A DNA stretch of 64,000 nt from Bradyrhizobium algeriense (lineage in GTDB: Bacteria; Pseudomonadota; Alphaproteobacteria; Rhizobiales; Xanthobacteraceae): positions 7,653,501-7,717,500 of the forward strand of contig NZ_JAZHRV010000001.1 of NCBI RefSeq assembly GCF_036924595.1, written 5' to 3'. A program made the translations under genes and the position numbers. The notes beneath the pieces are model-generated. The model was not told where the DNA came from. It did not search any database and saw only the letters and a list, made by a program, of their open reading frames with translations. The number at the start of each line of letters is the position of its first letter. The stretch's first letter is position 1. Positions 8,539 to 17,521 of this stretch are shown one piece after another.

Positions 8539-10800
8539 TCAGAACGTCGCGCCGACCTTCACCATGTAGGTGCGGCCGGGAAGCGGATAGGCCGAGAAGC
8601 GACCCGGCGTGAACATGCTCGCGACGGCGTAGTCGTAGTACAGCGCGTCGAAGATATTGTTGACGGAGATCGACCAGAAGAAGCGCTCGTACGCGCCGCT
8701 CAGCTTGAAATCGACCGTTGCGCTCGCTGGAATCAGGCGTTGGGTATTGGCCTGGTCGTTGTCCATGAAGCGCTCGCTCCAGGCGCGCACCGTGGCGTCG
8801 GCGACGAGATAGTTCTGCCAGATATTCCAGCTGACGCCGGCGCTGCCGGTGTAGCGGGACACCAGCGGAACGTCGTTGCCGGCAAACGGGCCTTCGCGGA
8901 ACACCGCACGGGTATAGGCCATGCCGCCGCGCAACTGCACGGTATCGCTGACACGAAACGACGCGCTGGTTTCCGAGCCGTAGCGGCGGGTCGGATCGAG
9001 ATTGACGTTGAAGCGTTGTATCGGGTTGAACTGGAGTTCGTTCTCGAGGTCCATGTTATAGATGCTCGATTGAACTTCGAGCGGTCCGGATTTGATGCGA
9101 ACGCCGCCCTCGATGTCATGAGAGGTCTGGGTCTTCAGCCTGAAGTCACCGGGAAGCGCGTTGAAGAAGGGGTCGAAGGCGGGACCCGAGGAGAGCCTTT
9201 CATCGACGTTCGGCGTGCGGAACGCGCGTGCGGCCCGCCCAAACACCGAGAACACATTATTGAAGCGATGTTCGAGGCCGATATGCAGGGCGTATTGCCC
9301 TTCCTCGGAATCCAGCGGGAAATTCTGGACGCTGCACGAAAAGAATATCGCGCAGTTCGGATCGTTCTGGAGAATGTCCCGGGCTTTCAGGGTGGTCCGT
9401 TGCAGGCGTCCGCCATATGAAAAATCTGTCGTCGGCAGTAACCCGATGGTTTGCTGAAAGTACCCGGCGAGCGTTTGCTGTGACAAATCGTAGGTGTGAA
9501 TGGGGATCATGCCTTTGGCGACCGGACGCTCTGAGTGATAGGTCGCGTCGTAATAATCGACGCCGGTCAGGATGGCCGAAGGCATTCCGAAGATCACGTT
9601 CTTGATGCTCAAGCGCGGCGTGATCGACCATGTCTGCAGATGGCTGTCGACATAGTTGAACGGAATCGTCGGCAACAGCCCGAAGAACCCGGCCTGCTGC
9701 TTCTTGTCGCGCACGCCGCCATCGACGATGAGGTCAACGCCGTTCATCAAGGTCTTGGTGAAGCCGGCAGTGGCGTTGGCGCCCTGCTGGTTGCCATAGT
9801 CGAACGGGGTATTGGTGCCGCGGCGGTTGGTGACGAGCTGGTTCAGGCCGGTCGCCGGATCAACGGTGCGGCCGCCGGGGAAACCCAGCTTCTGGTCGTC
9901 GCCCGACAGCGTCAGGAACGCGGTGAGACCGGGCGTGGTGTAATTCAAATTGCCGACGCCATTGCGCTGGTCGAGGGCGTTGTTGACCCGATAGCCATCG
10001 GACTTGATGCCGTTGCCGTAGAACGACGTCGACCACGGCCCGTAATTGGTCGCGGCCGAAATCGAGGCCTGCCGCTGGTTGAACGATCCGACGCCGGCTT
10101 CAGCGCGGATCGCGACCGGTGGGCCGCCGACGCCGTTCTTCAGGACGATGTTGATGACGCCGCCGATCGCATTGTCGCCGTACAGCACCGCGCCACTGTT
10201 GCCGCGGGTGATTTCGATGCGCTCGATCGAATCGCGCGGAATGGTCGAGAAATCCACACCTTGTATGTCGACGTCATTGACCCTGCGTCCATTGATGAGG
10301 AGCAGGGTATTGGAGGAGGCGAACGCACCGAAGCCACGGAGGTCAACACTGGTCCTTGCGCCATTAACGCCGCCAAACAGGCTCGTCAGTTGCACGCCCG
10401 GTGTCTGTGCGATAATTTCCTGTACGGTGTAGGCCGGCGAACGCGCGATATCCTGCGCTGTTATGACCGCGGTCGATGTGCCGACGATGCCGTTGAATTG
10501 CCGGACAGCGCCTACGCCGGTCGAGAACGAGTCCGCTACCGGGCCGGGTGCCGACGCAGCGTCGGTGCGGGGTGTCGGAGATGTGCGAGGCACCGCGCGG
10601 CGCGAGGTTGATGGCTCACCGTAGGTCGGCTTGGCGCGGGTCCGGTTCGGGTCGGTGGGCGAGGTGATCTCGATCGGCGGCAATTGCTCGGATGGCGTCT
10701 GCTGCGCCTGCGCGCCGGAAATGCCGAGCGATACGACAGGTATCAGGAAACTGGAGGCAAGCCAGTAGCGGCGCTGCCGCGTGGCGATGGTGGAAGACAT
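8539..10800 (-). CDS. btuB: TonB-dependent outer-membrane receptor, vitamin B12 type (BtuB-like)
   Basis: The 753-residue product has a signal peptide (to about residue 33, GISGAQAQ), a proline-rich linker and a plug domain at about 105-222. The plug shows TVQEIIAQTPGV, LRGFGAFASSNTLLLINGRR and GNSGAVLYGDNAIGGVIN, all classic for TonB-dependent receptors. About 500 residues of beta-barrel follow, ending in a terminal Phe (VGATF) as required for outer-membrane insertion. A cobalamin riboswitch precedes it and a B12 ABC transporter is divergent, so the substrate is almost certainly cobalamin or another corrinoid. It would work with TonB-ExbB-ExbD encoded elsewhere. Expression is expected to fall when B12 is plentiful. 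Confidence 0.9.
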   Translation of the reverse strand: MSSTIATRQRRYWLASSFLIPVVSLGISGAQAQQTPSEQLPPIEITSPTDPNRTRAKPTYGEPSTSRRAVPRTSPTPRTDAASAPGPVADSFSTGVGAVRQFNGIVGTSTAVITAQDIARSPAYTVQEIIAQTPGVQLTSLFGGVNGARTSVDLRGFGAFASSNTLLLINGRRVNDVDIQGVDFSTIPRDSIERIEITRGNSGAVLYGDNAIGGVINIVLKNGVGGPPVAIRAEAGVGSFNQRQASISAATNYGPWSTSFYGNGIKSDGYRVNNALDQRNGVGNLNYTTPGLTAFLTLSGDDQKLGFPGGRTVDPATGLNQLVTNRRGTNTPFDYGNQQGANATAGFTKTLMNGVDLIVDGGVRDKKQQAGFFGLLPTIPFNYVDSHLQTWSITPRLSIKNVIFGMPSAILTGVDYYDATYHSERPVAKGMIPIHTYDLSQQTLAGYFQQTIGLLPTTDFSYGGRLQRTTLKARDILQNDPNCAIFFSCSVQNFPLDSEEGQYALHIGLEHRFNNVFSVFGRAARAFRTPNVDERLSSGPAFDPFFNALPGDFRLKTQTSHDIEGGVRIKSGPLEVQSSIYNMDLENELQFNPIQRFNVNLDPTRRYGSETSASFRVSDTVQLRGGMAYTRAVFREGPFAGNDVPLVSRYTGSAGVSWNIWQNYLVADATVRAWSERFMDNDQANTQRLIPASATVDFKLSGAYERFFWSISVNNIFDALYYDYAVASMFTPGRFSAYPLPGRTYMVKVGATF

Positions 10801-10919
10801 GGTTCAGACCTCGGTATGACGTCAGTGGCACGTCACAGCGAACCAAGTCTCACCATGTGCTAATGCAGCTTAGGTGAAGCTAATGCCTGTACTCCCCGAC
10901 CGACATCTTCGCGTGTGAC

Positions 10920-11105
10920 CACGGCTGACGGCAGGTCTCCTGGCTCGCGGGTCGTTACCCATCGTCGCCTTCCCAGGACCGAGATTCCCAGTGGCCTATG
11001 ACGAAGGATTCGCCGCTTACAGTTGCGGGGGCAGCCGCGGAATTGGGGGACTTCCCCGCACCGCATTCCCTTTTGATCCCCAAAAACGGGAACCGTCGGG
11101 AACTA
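10920..11105 (-). promoter_or_regulatory. Cobalamin riboswitch (AdoCbl aptamer) in btuB leader
   Basis: Read on the complement strand, the leader shows the conserved parts in order. An AAAAGGGAATGCGGTG start (about 11062-11077) is followed by the core CCCGCAACTG (11020-11029), then GCCACTGGG (10987-10995), and finally the B12 box AGCCAGGAGACCTGC at 10931-10945. This is the family's standard order and spacing. The btuB start codon is about 120 bases further on, leaving room for an expression platform. Ligand binding is expected to reduce btuB expression by hiding the ribosome site or by early termination. Confidence 0.93.
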
Positions 11106-11258
11106 TGGTAGAAGTTTGCCAAAGTTCGAGTCAATCCGCCTTGGGCGCGCTTGCGATGTCAACTGGACGAGTGCGCTATTTTTGCCGCATGAGCACTCCT
11201 GCCTGTTCTTTGCCTGCGCTCCTGTACCGGAGCGGGTAAACCTGCTTTAGGACGATCA

Positions 11259-12302
11259 ATGAGTGTTGAGGCTGTAACCGTGACCAACGAGGATGCCGCG
11301 CGCCGGCGGATCGGCGCGACCGCGGCGCTTGCCGCCCTCGTTGGGCTGCTGGTGCTGATCTCGCTGGGTATTGGTCCGGTGCGGCTGTCGCCGCTTGCCG
11401 TGGCGGAAGCGCTGTTCGGCGGCGGCAGCGAGGTTTCGCAGGTGATCGTGCGGGAAATCCGCCTGCCGCGGACGCTCTTGGCGCTGGCGATCGGCGCCAT
11501 CCTCGGGCTGTCAGGCGCATCGCTGCAGGGCCTGTTGCGCAATCCGCTGGCCTCGCCCGAGTTGTTCGGCGCGCCGCAATCGGCCGCGTTCGGTGCGGTG
11601 CTGGTGATCGCCTTGGGGCTGGCCGACGTGCGCTCCTACGCGCTGCCGGTCGCGGCGATCATCGCGGCGTTCGTTTCGGTGTTCGGGCTGCTGACCATCG
11701 CCGGGCGCAATGCCGGGCTGCTCATCCTCATCCTCTCGGGCCTCGCGATTTCGAGCTTCGCGGGCGCGGCCACCGCGCTGGTGATGAACCTCTCCAGCAA
11801 TCCCTTCGTGGTGCTGGAGATCGCGTTCTGGCTGCTCGGCTCGCTGGAGGACCGCAGTTTTCAGCATGTCATGCTGGCGTTTCCCTTCATCATTGCCGGC
11901 GCGATCATGCTGTTCAGCCAGCGCCATGCCTTTCGCGCGCTGAGCCTGGGCGAGGAAACCGCGCAAAGCCTCGGCGTCGATGTCGGCCGCCTGCGGCTGT
12001 TCGTGATTTCGGGCGTGGCGCTCGGCGTCGGCGGCGCGGTCGCCGTCACCGGCACCATCGGTTTCATAGGGCTGGTCGCGCCGCATCTGATGCGACCATT
12101 GATCGGCCACGATCCGGGACGGCTGTTGGTGCCGAGCGCGCTCGCAGGCTCGGCGCTGCTGCTGGCGGCCGATATCGCTGTTCGTATCATTCCCTCGACA
12201 TCGGACATCAAGGTCGGCGTGCTGACCTCGATCATCGGCGTGCCGTTCTTCCTCTATCTGATCATGCGCGAACGCCGCGCGCTCGGCGGAGGCGTCGCAT
12301 GA
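11259..12302 (+). CDS. btuC: Vitamin B12 ABC transporter permease (FecCD/BtuC family)
   Basis: The 347-residue membrane protein has about nine to ten hydrophobic helices. It carries family signatures such as REIRLPRTLLALAIGA, LLRNPLASPELFG and the C-terminal GFIGLVAPHLMRPLIGHD, which is the coupling segment that meets the ATPase. The length fits the FecCD/BtuC family. Alone it could be a haem or siderophore permease; the adjacent riboswitch-controlled btuB points to cobalamin. Its stop overlaps the ATPase start by four bases (ATGA). The 150 bases ahead hold no second riboswitch, so its control seems to differ from that of btuB. Confidence 0.87.
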   Translation: MSVEAVTVTNEDAARRRIGATAALAALVGLLVLISLGIGPVRLSPLAVAEALFGGGSEVSQVIVREIRLPRTLLALAIGAILGLSGASLQGLLRNPLASPELFGAPQSAAFGAVLVIALGLADVRSYALPVAAIIAAFVSVFGLLTIAGRNAGLLILILSGLAISSFAGAATALVMNLSSNPFVVLEIAFWLLGSLEDRSFQHVMLAFPFIIAGAIMLFSQRHAFRALSLGEETAQSLGVDVGRLRLFVISGVALGVGGAVAVTGTIGFIGLVAPHLMRPLIGHDPGRLLVPSALAGSALLLAADIAVRIIPSTSDIKVGVLTSIIGVPFFLYLIMRERRALGGGVA

Positions 12303-13081
12303 GCGAGGTGGCGCTTCTGATCGCAAGGGGACTCGGCGTGCGGCTCGCCGGCCGCGTCGTGCTGAAAGACGTTTCGCTGGCGCTGTCGCCGGGACATCTG
12401 GTGGCGCTGGTCGGGCCGAACGGCGCCGGCAAGACCACGCTGTTGCGGGCGCTGGCGGGATTGATCCCGTCCGAAGGCGAGATCGAGATCGGCGGCATCG
12501 CACTAGCTTCGCTTCCGCTGCGCGAGCGCGCAAAACGCTTTGGCTATCTGCCGCAGGGGCATGTGGTGCATTGGCCGCTGCCGGCGCGCGACATCGTGGC
12601 GCTCGGCCGCTATCCGCATGGCGCCACCGATCCGGCGCGGCTGTCGCCCAAAGATGCGGAGGCGGTGCTGCGCGCGATGCAGGCGGTCGACGTGATGGCG
12701 TTCAGCGATCGCCGCGTCACGGAATTGTCCGGCGGCGAGCGCAGCCGCGTCGCGCTGGCGCGCGCGCTGGCGGTGGAGGCACCGGTCATCCTGGCCGACG
12801 AGCCGACCGCCTCGCTCGACCCGCGGCATCAGATCGACGTCATGAAGAATCTGCGGGTGACTGCCGACAAGGGCGTGCTCGTCATTGTCGTGACGCATGA
12901 TCTGGGATTGGCGGCGCGGTTTGCCGACCATGTGCTGGTGCTGCGCGAAGGCCGCCTGGTGTCGCAGGGCGGGCCGGCGGCGGCGCTGTCCGAGCAGGTG
13001 ATGGCTGACGTGTTCAGGATCTCGGCCTATCGCGCGGAATTCCAGCGCGAGGCCGTGATCGTGCCGTGGGCGGATATCTGA
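12299..13081 (+). CDS. btuD: Vitamin B12 ABC transporter ATPase
   Basis: The 260-residue nucleotide-binding subunit carries Walker A GPNGAGKTT (39-47), a Q-loop near YLPQG (84-88), signature LSGGERSR (143-150), Walker B VILADEPT (163-170) and the switch His200 in VVTHD. It overlaps the permease gene by four bases, and the following binding-protein gene starts inside its stop codon, so the three are translationally coupled. It powers import of the substrate delivered by the periplasmic binding protein. Confidence 0.9.
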   Translation: MSEVALLIARGLGVRLAGRVVLKDVSLALSPGHLVALVGPNGAGKTTLLRALAGLIPSEGEIEIGGIALASLPLRERAKRFGYLPQGHVVHWPLPARDIVALGRYPHGATDPARLSPKDAEAVLRAMQAVDVMAFSDRRVTELSGGERSRVALARALAVEAPVILADEPTASLDPRHQIDVMKNLRVTADKGVLVIVVTHDLGLAARFADHVLVLREGRLVSQGGPAAALSEQVMADVFRISAYRAEFQREAVIVPWADI

Positions 13082-13932
13082 TGGATCGATATCTGGTGCG
13101 ATGGCGGCTGGCATTTCTGGTCGCGGTGATGGCACTTGCGTTGCCGGGCAGCACTGCGTTCGCAGCCAATCTGCCGCGCCTGGTGTCGATGAATGTCTGC
13201 ACCGACCAATTGCTGCTGACGCTGGCCGACCCCGAGCAGATTCTGGGATTGAGCCGGTTTTCGCGGGACGGCTGGCAATCGCAGGCGGGCGACATGAGCC
13301 GCTATCCGGTTCTCTCCGGAGGAGCCGAAGACGTGCTGCTCATCAGGCCCGACATCGTCGTCGCCAGCGCGTTCGACAAGCGCTCGACGCGGGAACTGTT
13401 GAAGGCCAAGGGGCTTCGTCTCGCCGAACTCGCCGTGCCGCGAACCCTCGACGAAGCGCGGCAGCAGATCCGCGAGGCTGGCGACATCACCGGTCATCCC
13501 GATCGCGCGGCGGCGGAAATCGCACGGCTTGATGCCGCGCTGGCGCGCGCCCGCCACGCGGTCTCGGAGCGCCATTACCGCGTGCTGCCGTTGTCGCGGC
13601 GCGGCTGGGTGGCGGGCAGCGACAGCTTTGTCGGGTCGCTGCTCAGCGAAATTGGCTTGCGCAGCGCAGCCGGTGATCTCGGCTTTGCCTTCGGCGGCTT
13701 TGCTTCGCTGGAAGCGATCGTGAACTTACGGCCGGACTTCATCGTGGTTTCGCAGGCCGGCGACACTGCGAGGGACGACGGCCAGGCGTTCCTGCTGCAT
13801 CCGGCGCTGGAGCGTTTTTATCCACCGGAAAAGCGCATCGTGATTCCGGAGCGCATGACCGAGTGCGGCGGCGTGCTGCTGGCGGATGCGCTGGATGCGC
13901 TGACGGCGGAGGTGAAGCGGGTGGGAAACTAA
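13081..13932 (+). CDS. btuF: Periplasmic cobalamin-binding protein (BtuF-like)
   Basis: The 283-residue product has a signal peptide of about 29 residues (ending TAFA before ANLPRLV). Two alpha/beta lobes joined by a long helix follow, typical of class III binding proteins. RLVSMNVCTDQLLLTLADP and the EDVLLIRPDIVVAS strand match the BtuF/FhuD pattern. The ATG at 13081 overlaps the btuD stop. It should capture corrinoid in the periplasm and hand it to BtuCD. Some family members bind haem or siderophores instead; the B12 assignment rests on neighbourhood. Confidence 0.82.
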   Translation: MDRYLVRWRLAFLVAVMALALPGSTAFAANLPRLVSMNVCTDQLLLTLADPEQILGLSRFSRDGWQSQAGDMSRYPVLSGGAEDVLLIRPDIVVASAFDKRSTRELLKAKGLRLAELAVPRTLDEARQQIREAGDITGHPDRAAAEIARLDAALARARHAVSERHYRVLPLSRRGWVAGSDSFVGSLLSEIGLRSAAGDLGFAFGGFASLEAIVNLRPDFIVVSQAGDTARDDGQAFLLHPALERFYPPEKRIVIPERMTECGGVLLADALDALTAEVKRVGN

Positions 13933-13950
13933 TTTCGTAGTTCGTAGTTT

Positions 13951-14044
13951 CGTAGGGTGGGCAAAGCGCAGCGTGCCCACCGTCCAGAGCGAATGTGTTG
14001 ATGGATGGTGGGCACGGCGCAAGGGCGCCTTTGCCCACCCTACG
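13951..14044. repeat. Dispersed inverted repeat, family A, copy 2
   Basis: The arms CGTAGGGTGGGCAAAG and CTTTGCCCACCCTACG frame a centre with GTGCCCACCGTCC and GATGGTGGGCAC. It lies between the convergent btuF and persulfide-dioxygenase genes. Just before it, the heptamer TTCGTAG occurs three times in 22 bases (13934-13955). As a hairpin it could end transcripts from both sides. Confidence 0.88.
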
Positions 14045-14050
14045 GGCATC

Positions 14051-15091
14051 TCACCCCATCACCACCGGTCCACCTACCTTCTTCCACGCATCGATACCGC
14101 CCTCGATATGCGCGGTGTTGGCGAGCCCCGCGTTCTTCGCGGCAGTCACCGCCATCGCAGAGCGTTCGCCGAAGGCGCAGAAGAACACCACGCGGCGGCC
14201 GGTGGCGGCGGCGACTTCGCGCAGCATGCCGCCGGGCTTGAGGCTCTCGGCGATGCCGGGATAGGGCGCATGCAGGGCGCCCGAGATCGTGCCGTGCTTG
14301 GCGCGCTCGCTGGTTTCGCGCAAATCCACCAGCAGGATGTCGGGCCGGCCGAGACGGTTGATCGCGTCGCGGGCAGAGAGCGCGAGCCCCTGCTTGGCGA
14401 GATCCTCCTGATGCAGGCCGACATGCATGTTGGCGGGCACCGCCACGTCCATCATCTTCGGGTTCGGCAGCTTCAGATTGGCCATCAGCTCGATATATTC
14501 GTCGACCGAGCGCACTTGAAGACGCGGATTGTAACGCCGCTCCTCGCCGATGGTGGAAACCGTGTCGCCCTTGTAGTCGTGGGCGGGAAATACCATGGTT
14601 TCATCCGGCAATTTCAGCAGCCGGTTGAAGATCGATTCGTATTGCGCGCGCGAAGAGCCGTTCTGAAAGTCGGTGCGGCCGGTGCCACGGATCAGAAGCG
14701 TATCGCCGGTGAAGACGCGGTCGCCCATCAAATAAGAGTAGGAATCGTCGGTGTGGCCGGGCGTGTACATGACGTCGAGGCTGAGGCCCTCGATCATCAC
14801 CTTGTCGCCGTCGGAAACCCGCATCGACACCACGTCGGCCTTGCTCTGCTCGCCCATGATGGTGATGCACTGGGTGCGGTCGCGCAGTTCGCCGAGGCCC
14901 GTGACGTGGTCGGCGTGCAGATGGGTGTCGACCGCCTTCACCAGTCGCAAATCCAGTTCGCGCAGCAGCTGGCAGTAGCGGTCGGCTTTCTCCAGCACGG
15001 GGTCGAGGATCAACGCCTCGCCGCCGGCGCGGCTCGCCAGCAGGTAGCTGTAGGTGCCCGAAACACTGTCGAAGAGCTGACGAAAGATCAT
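14051..15091 (-). CDS. Persulfide dioxygenase (ETHE1-like MBL fold) fused to a rhodanese domain
   Basis: The 346-residue protein starts with a metallo-beta-lactamase fold carrying the metal motif THLHADH (56-62), followed by YTPGHTDDSYS and FPAHDYKG, as in ETHE1-type sulfur dioxygenases. The last 110 or so residues form a rhodanese domain with the active-site loop Cys-Ala-Phe-Gly-Glu-Arg. Such fusions oxidise glutathione persulfide to sulfite and shuttle the sulfur. Its position at the end of the sox cluster fits disposal of persulfides formed during sulfide or thiosulfate oxidation. A gap of 138 bases from the DsrE-like gene leaves open a separate promoter. It would act in the cytoplasm since no signal peptide is seen. 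Confidence 0.85.
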   Translation of the reverse strand: MIFRQLFDSVSGTYSYLLASRAGGEALILDPVLEKADRYCQLLRELDLRLVKAVDTHLHADHVTGLGELRDRTQCITIMGEQSKADVVSMRVSDGDKVMIEGLSLDVMYTPGHTDDSYSYLMGDRVFTGDTLLIRGTGRTDFQNGSSRAQYESIFNRLLKLPDETMVFPAHDYKGDTVSTIGEERRYNPRLQVRSVDEYIELMANLKLPNPKMMDVAVPANMHVGLHQEDLAKQGLALSARDAINRLGRPDILLVDLRETSERAKHGTISGALHAPYPGIAESLKPGGMLREVAAATGRRVVFFCAFGERSAMAVTAAKNAGLANTAHIEGGIDAWKKVGGPVVMG

Positions 15092-15229
15092 GGCTACACG
15101 TCCGCGTTAATTCAGATCGGATCAGGGGCGGATGTAGCTCCAGCCCTGCTCCTACAATCCATCAATTGTACCACGGCCCACGGGGAGAGGTGATTTGTTT
15201 CGCTTCACTCGCAATCACGATGTCGGTGA

Positions 15230-15691
15230 TCATGGCCGCACCAGCGTATATCCGTTTTCGGTCAGAAAAAGAATTTGCGCGACGCCGACCTGCACCGGCG
15301 TCGCTGCTGAAATGAACTCCGGCCGCTTGCCGGCTTCGCGTTCGATTGTATCAACCGTGTTGAGGCAGATGTCGAAACGCGCACCCTGCGCCACCAGGCT
15401 CTCGACCATCTTGCGATTGGGATTTTCCGGGCGCAGCAGCTCGATGCCGGGGCCGAACGCCACGACCTCGATCGCGACCTTGTCGGGGTCGTAATGCTTC
15501 ATCAAATTGCTGGCGACGCTGAGCACGAGGCCCTGCTTGCGCGGGTCGTTGTCGGAGAGCTGCAGCACGATTCTGTGCTCGGCGAACGGCTTGTCCTGCA
15601 GCGGCGCCTGCTGGGCGTGCGTCGCAGACGCGGCGGCCGCGATCAGAAGCGCCGCGGCCATGGTGCGCGTGATGGCCGAAAAACCCATCAT
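15230..15691 (-). CDS. DsrE-family protein with signal peptide, sox-linked
   Basis: The 153-residue product has an N-terminal signal peptide (cleavage near SATHAQQAP). A DsrE/DsrF-like alpha/beta domain follows, recognisable by HRIVLQLSDNDPRKQ at the start and VAFGPGIELLRPEN in the middle. One Cys in the FDICLNTVD segment could carry sulfur. Its start codon overlaps the soxB stop by four bases, so it is translated with soxB. DsrE-like periplasmic proteins are frequent companions of sox clusters and may trap or transfer sulfane sulfur; the exact role is unproven. Confidence 0.8.
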   Translation of the reverse strand: MMGFSAITRTMAAALLIAAAASATHAQQAPLQDKPFAEHRIVLQLSDNDPRKQGLVLSVASNLMKHYDPDKVAIEVVAFGPGIELLRPENPNRKMVESLVAQGARFDICLNTVDTIEREAGKRPEFISAATPVQVGVAQILFLTENGYTLVRP

Positions 15692-17436
15692 CCTTGTCCC
15701 GCAATGCCCGGATTGTCCTCGACGCCTTTCAGCGTGACGCCAGGCAGCGACCGGTTGGGCGGCTTGCCCGACCGCAGATGTTTGGCGACCACGTCCCAGA
15801 CCGGCGCGCCGGTCTGCTCGTTGACCGAGGCCCACCCCGCCACCTTGTAGCGCTTGCCGGCCTCCAGCGCGTGGCCGTTATCGAGCTTGAGTTCGGAAAT
15901 CCGCTTGCCCACGCTCTCGTTCGGACTGCAGGTGTAGGCGAGCCCGCCGACGCGCACCATGTCGCCGCCCTGCTGGTAATAGGGATCGGCGTTGAAGAGA
16001 TTGTCGCAGATGTCTTCCAGCACGTCCTTGATCTGGCCGCCGGTCATGGTCTGGATGTAGGTCTCCGGATAGGTGACGGCGGTCTGCGCCATCACGTCCT
16101 CCATGGTCAGCGGCTGGCCTGCGAGCGCCGTAGTGCCCCAGCGGAAGCCCGGCGACAGCGCTATCTCGGCGTTCAGTTCGCCGAGCAGTGCGTCGCAGAT
16201 CAGTTGATCCATGCTGCCGCTGAAATTGCCGCGGCGATAGAGCAGGCGGTCGGCGGCGGCGATCTTTTCATCCAGCGTCGCCGCATGCGGCGCGCGTATC
16301 TTGTCGATCAGCGCCTGCATCGCCGGATCGGGCTTCAGCAGTTCCGAAAACACCGGGAGCAGCCGGTATCGCACGTTGCTGACCTTGCCCTTGCCGACCT
16401 CGAGATCGAGCACCGCCAGAAACTTGCCGTTCGAGCCGGCATTGGTGACGAGCGTGACGCCCGCCGGATTGGTCACGGCAATCGGCTGCGGCACGGCGTC
16501 GTGGGTATGGCCGCCGAGAATGACGTCGATGCCGGTGACGCGGCTGGCAAGCTTGAGGTCGACGTCCATTCCGTTATGCGAGAGCAGGATGACGGCATCG
16601 GCCTTGTCGGTGTTGCGATGGATATCGACGAGCTTTTGCAGCTCTTCATCGCGGATGCCGAATTTCCAGTCCGGCGTGAAACGCTTCGGGTGCGCGATCG
16701 GCACGTAGGGGAACGCCTGCCCGATCACGGCGATGCGATGCCCGCCGATCTCCTTGATGATGGACGGCTTGAAGACGCGTCCCGAGGCTGGATCGAACGC
16801 CTTGGCGTCGTTGAAGGCGGCTTCTTCCGTGAGAAAGACGTTCTGCGCCAGGAATTCGCCCTTGAAGCGTTCGAGGTTGGCGCGCAGCGCCTTTTCGCCA
16901 TAGGTGAATTCCCAATGGCCGGTCATCGCCTCGATGCCGAGCAGGTTGGCGGCGTCGACCATGTCGGCGCCCTGCAGCGTGTTGGAAAGGCCGCTGCCCT
17001 GCCAGAGATCGCCGCCGTCGAGCAGCAACGCGCGCCCCGCGCCGGCCTCGCTGCGCATCCGGTCGACCAATGTCTTGAGATGCGCAAAACCGCCGAGCTT
17101 GCCGAATCTCCCGGCGGCCTTCTCGAACTCGATGCAGGTGAAAGCATAGGCGTCGGCACTGTCGGGCCGGATGCCGAAGCGATCGAGAAACGCCCTTCCG
17201 ACCAGATGCGGCGGGTTGCCCCGCATCGGTCCGATGCCGAGATTGACGCTCGGCTCGCGGAAGAACACCGGCCGAAGCTGCGCATGGGTATCGGTGATGT
17301 GCAGGATGCGGGCATTGCCGAAGCGCTCGAGATCGTAAACGCCCGCATTCTCGGCGCCGCGCGCCAGCCGTGGCAGGCTGCCGGACAGGGTGGCGGCGCC
17401 CGCTAGCGTCAGGAAATCGCGGCGGCGGATGGTCAT
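15688..17436 (-). CDS. soxB: Thiosulfohydrolase SoxB
   Basis: The 582-residue product has a Tat signal with twin arginines (IRRRDFLTLAG), so it is exported folded. The metallophosphatase-like domain shows HITDTHAQL, LLDGGDLWQGS, TGHWEFTYG (the SoxB form of the GNHE motif), LSHNGMDVD and GGHTHDAVP, which together bind two manganese ions. The 5'-nucleotidase-type C-terminal domain follows. SoxB hydrolyses the terminal sulfone from cysteine S-thiosulfonate on SoxY, releasing sulfate. A palindromic repeat lies between it and the preceding gene. Confidence 0.95.
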   Translation of the reverse strand: MTIRRRDFLTLAGAATLSGSLPRLARGAENAGVYDLERFGNARILHITDTHAQLRPVFFREPSVNLGIGPMRGNPPHLVGRAFLDRFGIRPDSADAYAFTCIEFEKAAGRFGKLGGFAHLKTLVDRMRSEAGAGRALLLDGGDLWQGSGLSNTLQGADMVDAANLLGIEAMTGHWEFTYGEKALRANLERFKGEFLAQNVFLTEEAAFNDAKAFDPASGRVFKPSIIKEIGGHRIAVIGQAFPYVPIAHPKRFTPDWKFGIRDEELQKLVDIHRNTDKADAVILLSHNGMDVDLKLASRVTGIDVILGGHTHDAVPQPIAVTNPAGVTLVTNAGSNGKFLAVLDLEVGKGKVSNVRYRLLPVFSELLKPDPAMQALIDKIRAPHAATLDEKIAAADRLLYRRGNFSGSMDQLICDALLGELNAEIALSPGFRWGTTALAGQPLTMEDVMAQTAVTYPETYIQTMTGGQIKDVLEDICDNLFNADPYYQQGGDMVRVGGLAYTCSPNESVGKRISELKLDNGHALEAGKRYKVAGWASVNEQTGAPVWDVVAKHLRSGKPPNRSLPGVTLKGVEDNPGIAGQG

Positions 17437-17472
17437 GCGGGTCTCCGCGCGTCGTAAAGACTCTTAATTGTT

Positions 17473-17521
17473 GAGCATGATCTTGGCGGAAAACCGGTTT
17501 CCGCTTTTCCGGATCATGCTC
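17473..17521. repeat. Dispersed palindrome, family F, copy 1 (inside sox operon)
   Basis: GAGCATGATC at one end and GATCATGCTC at the other enclose GGCGGAAAACCGGTTTCCGC, giving an imperfect hairpin of about 49 bases. It sits in the 84-base gap upstream of soxB and touches the stop codon of the preceding gene. A related copy lies at 19036-19082, also between sox genes. Confidence 0.8.

Noticed and set aside
11111..11258. A second cobalamin riboswitch for btuCDF
   Set aside because: No B12 box, CCCGCAACTG or GCCACTG core is found on the + strand here.
15694..17406. A 570-codon open frame opposite soxB
   Set aside because: SoxB motifs on the complement are unmistakable; the antisense frame has no recognisable fold.
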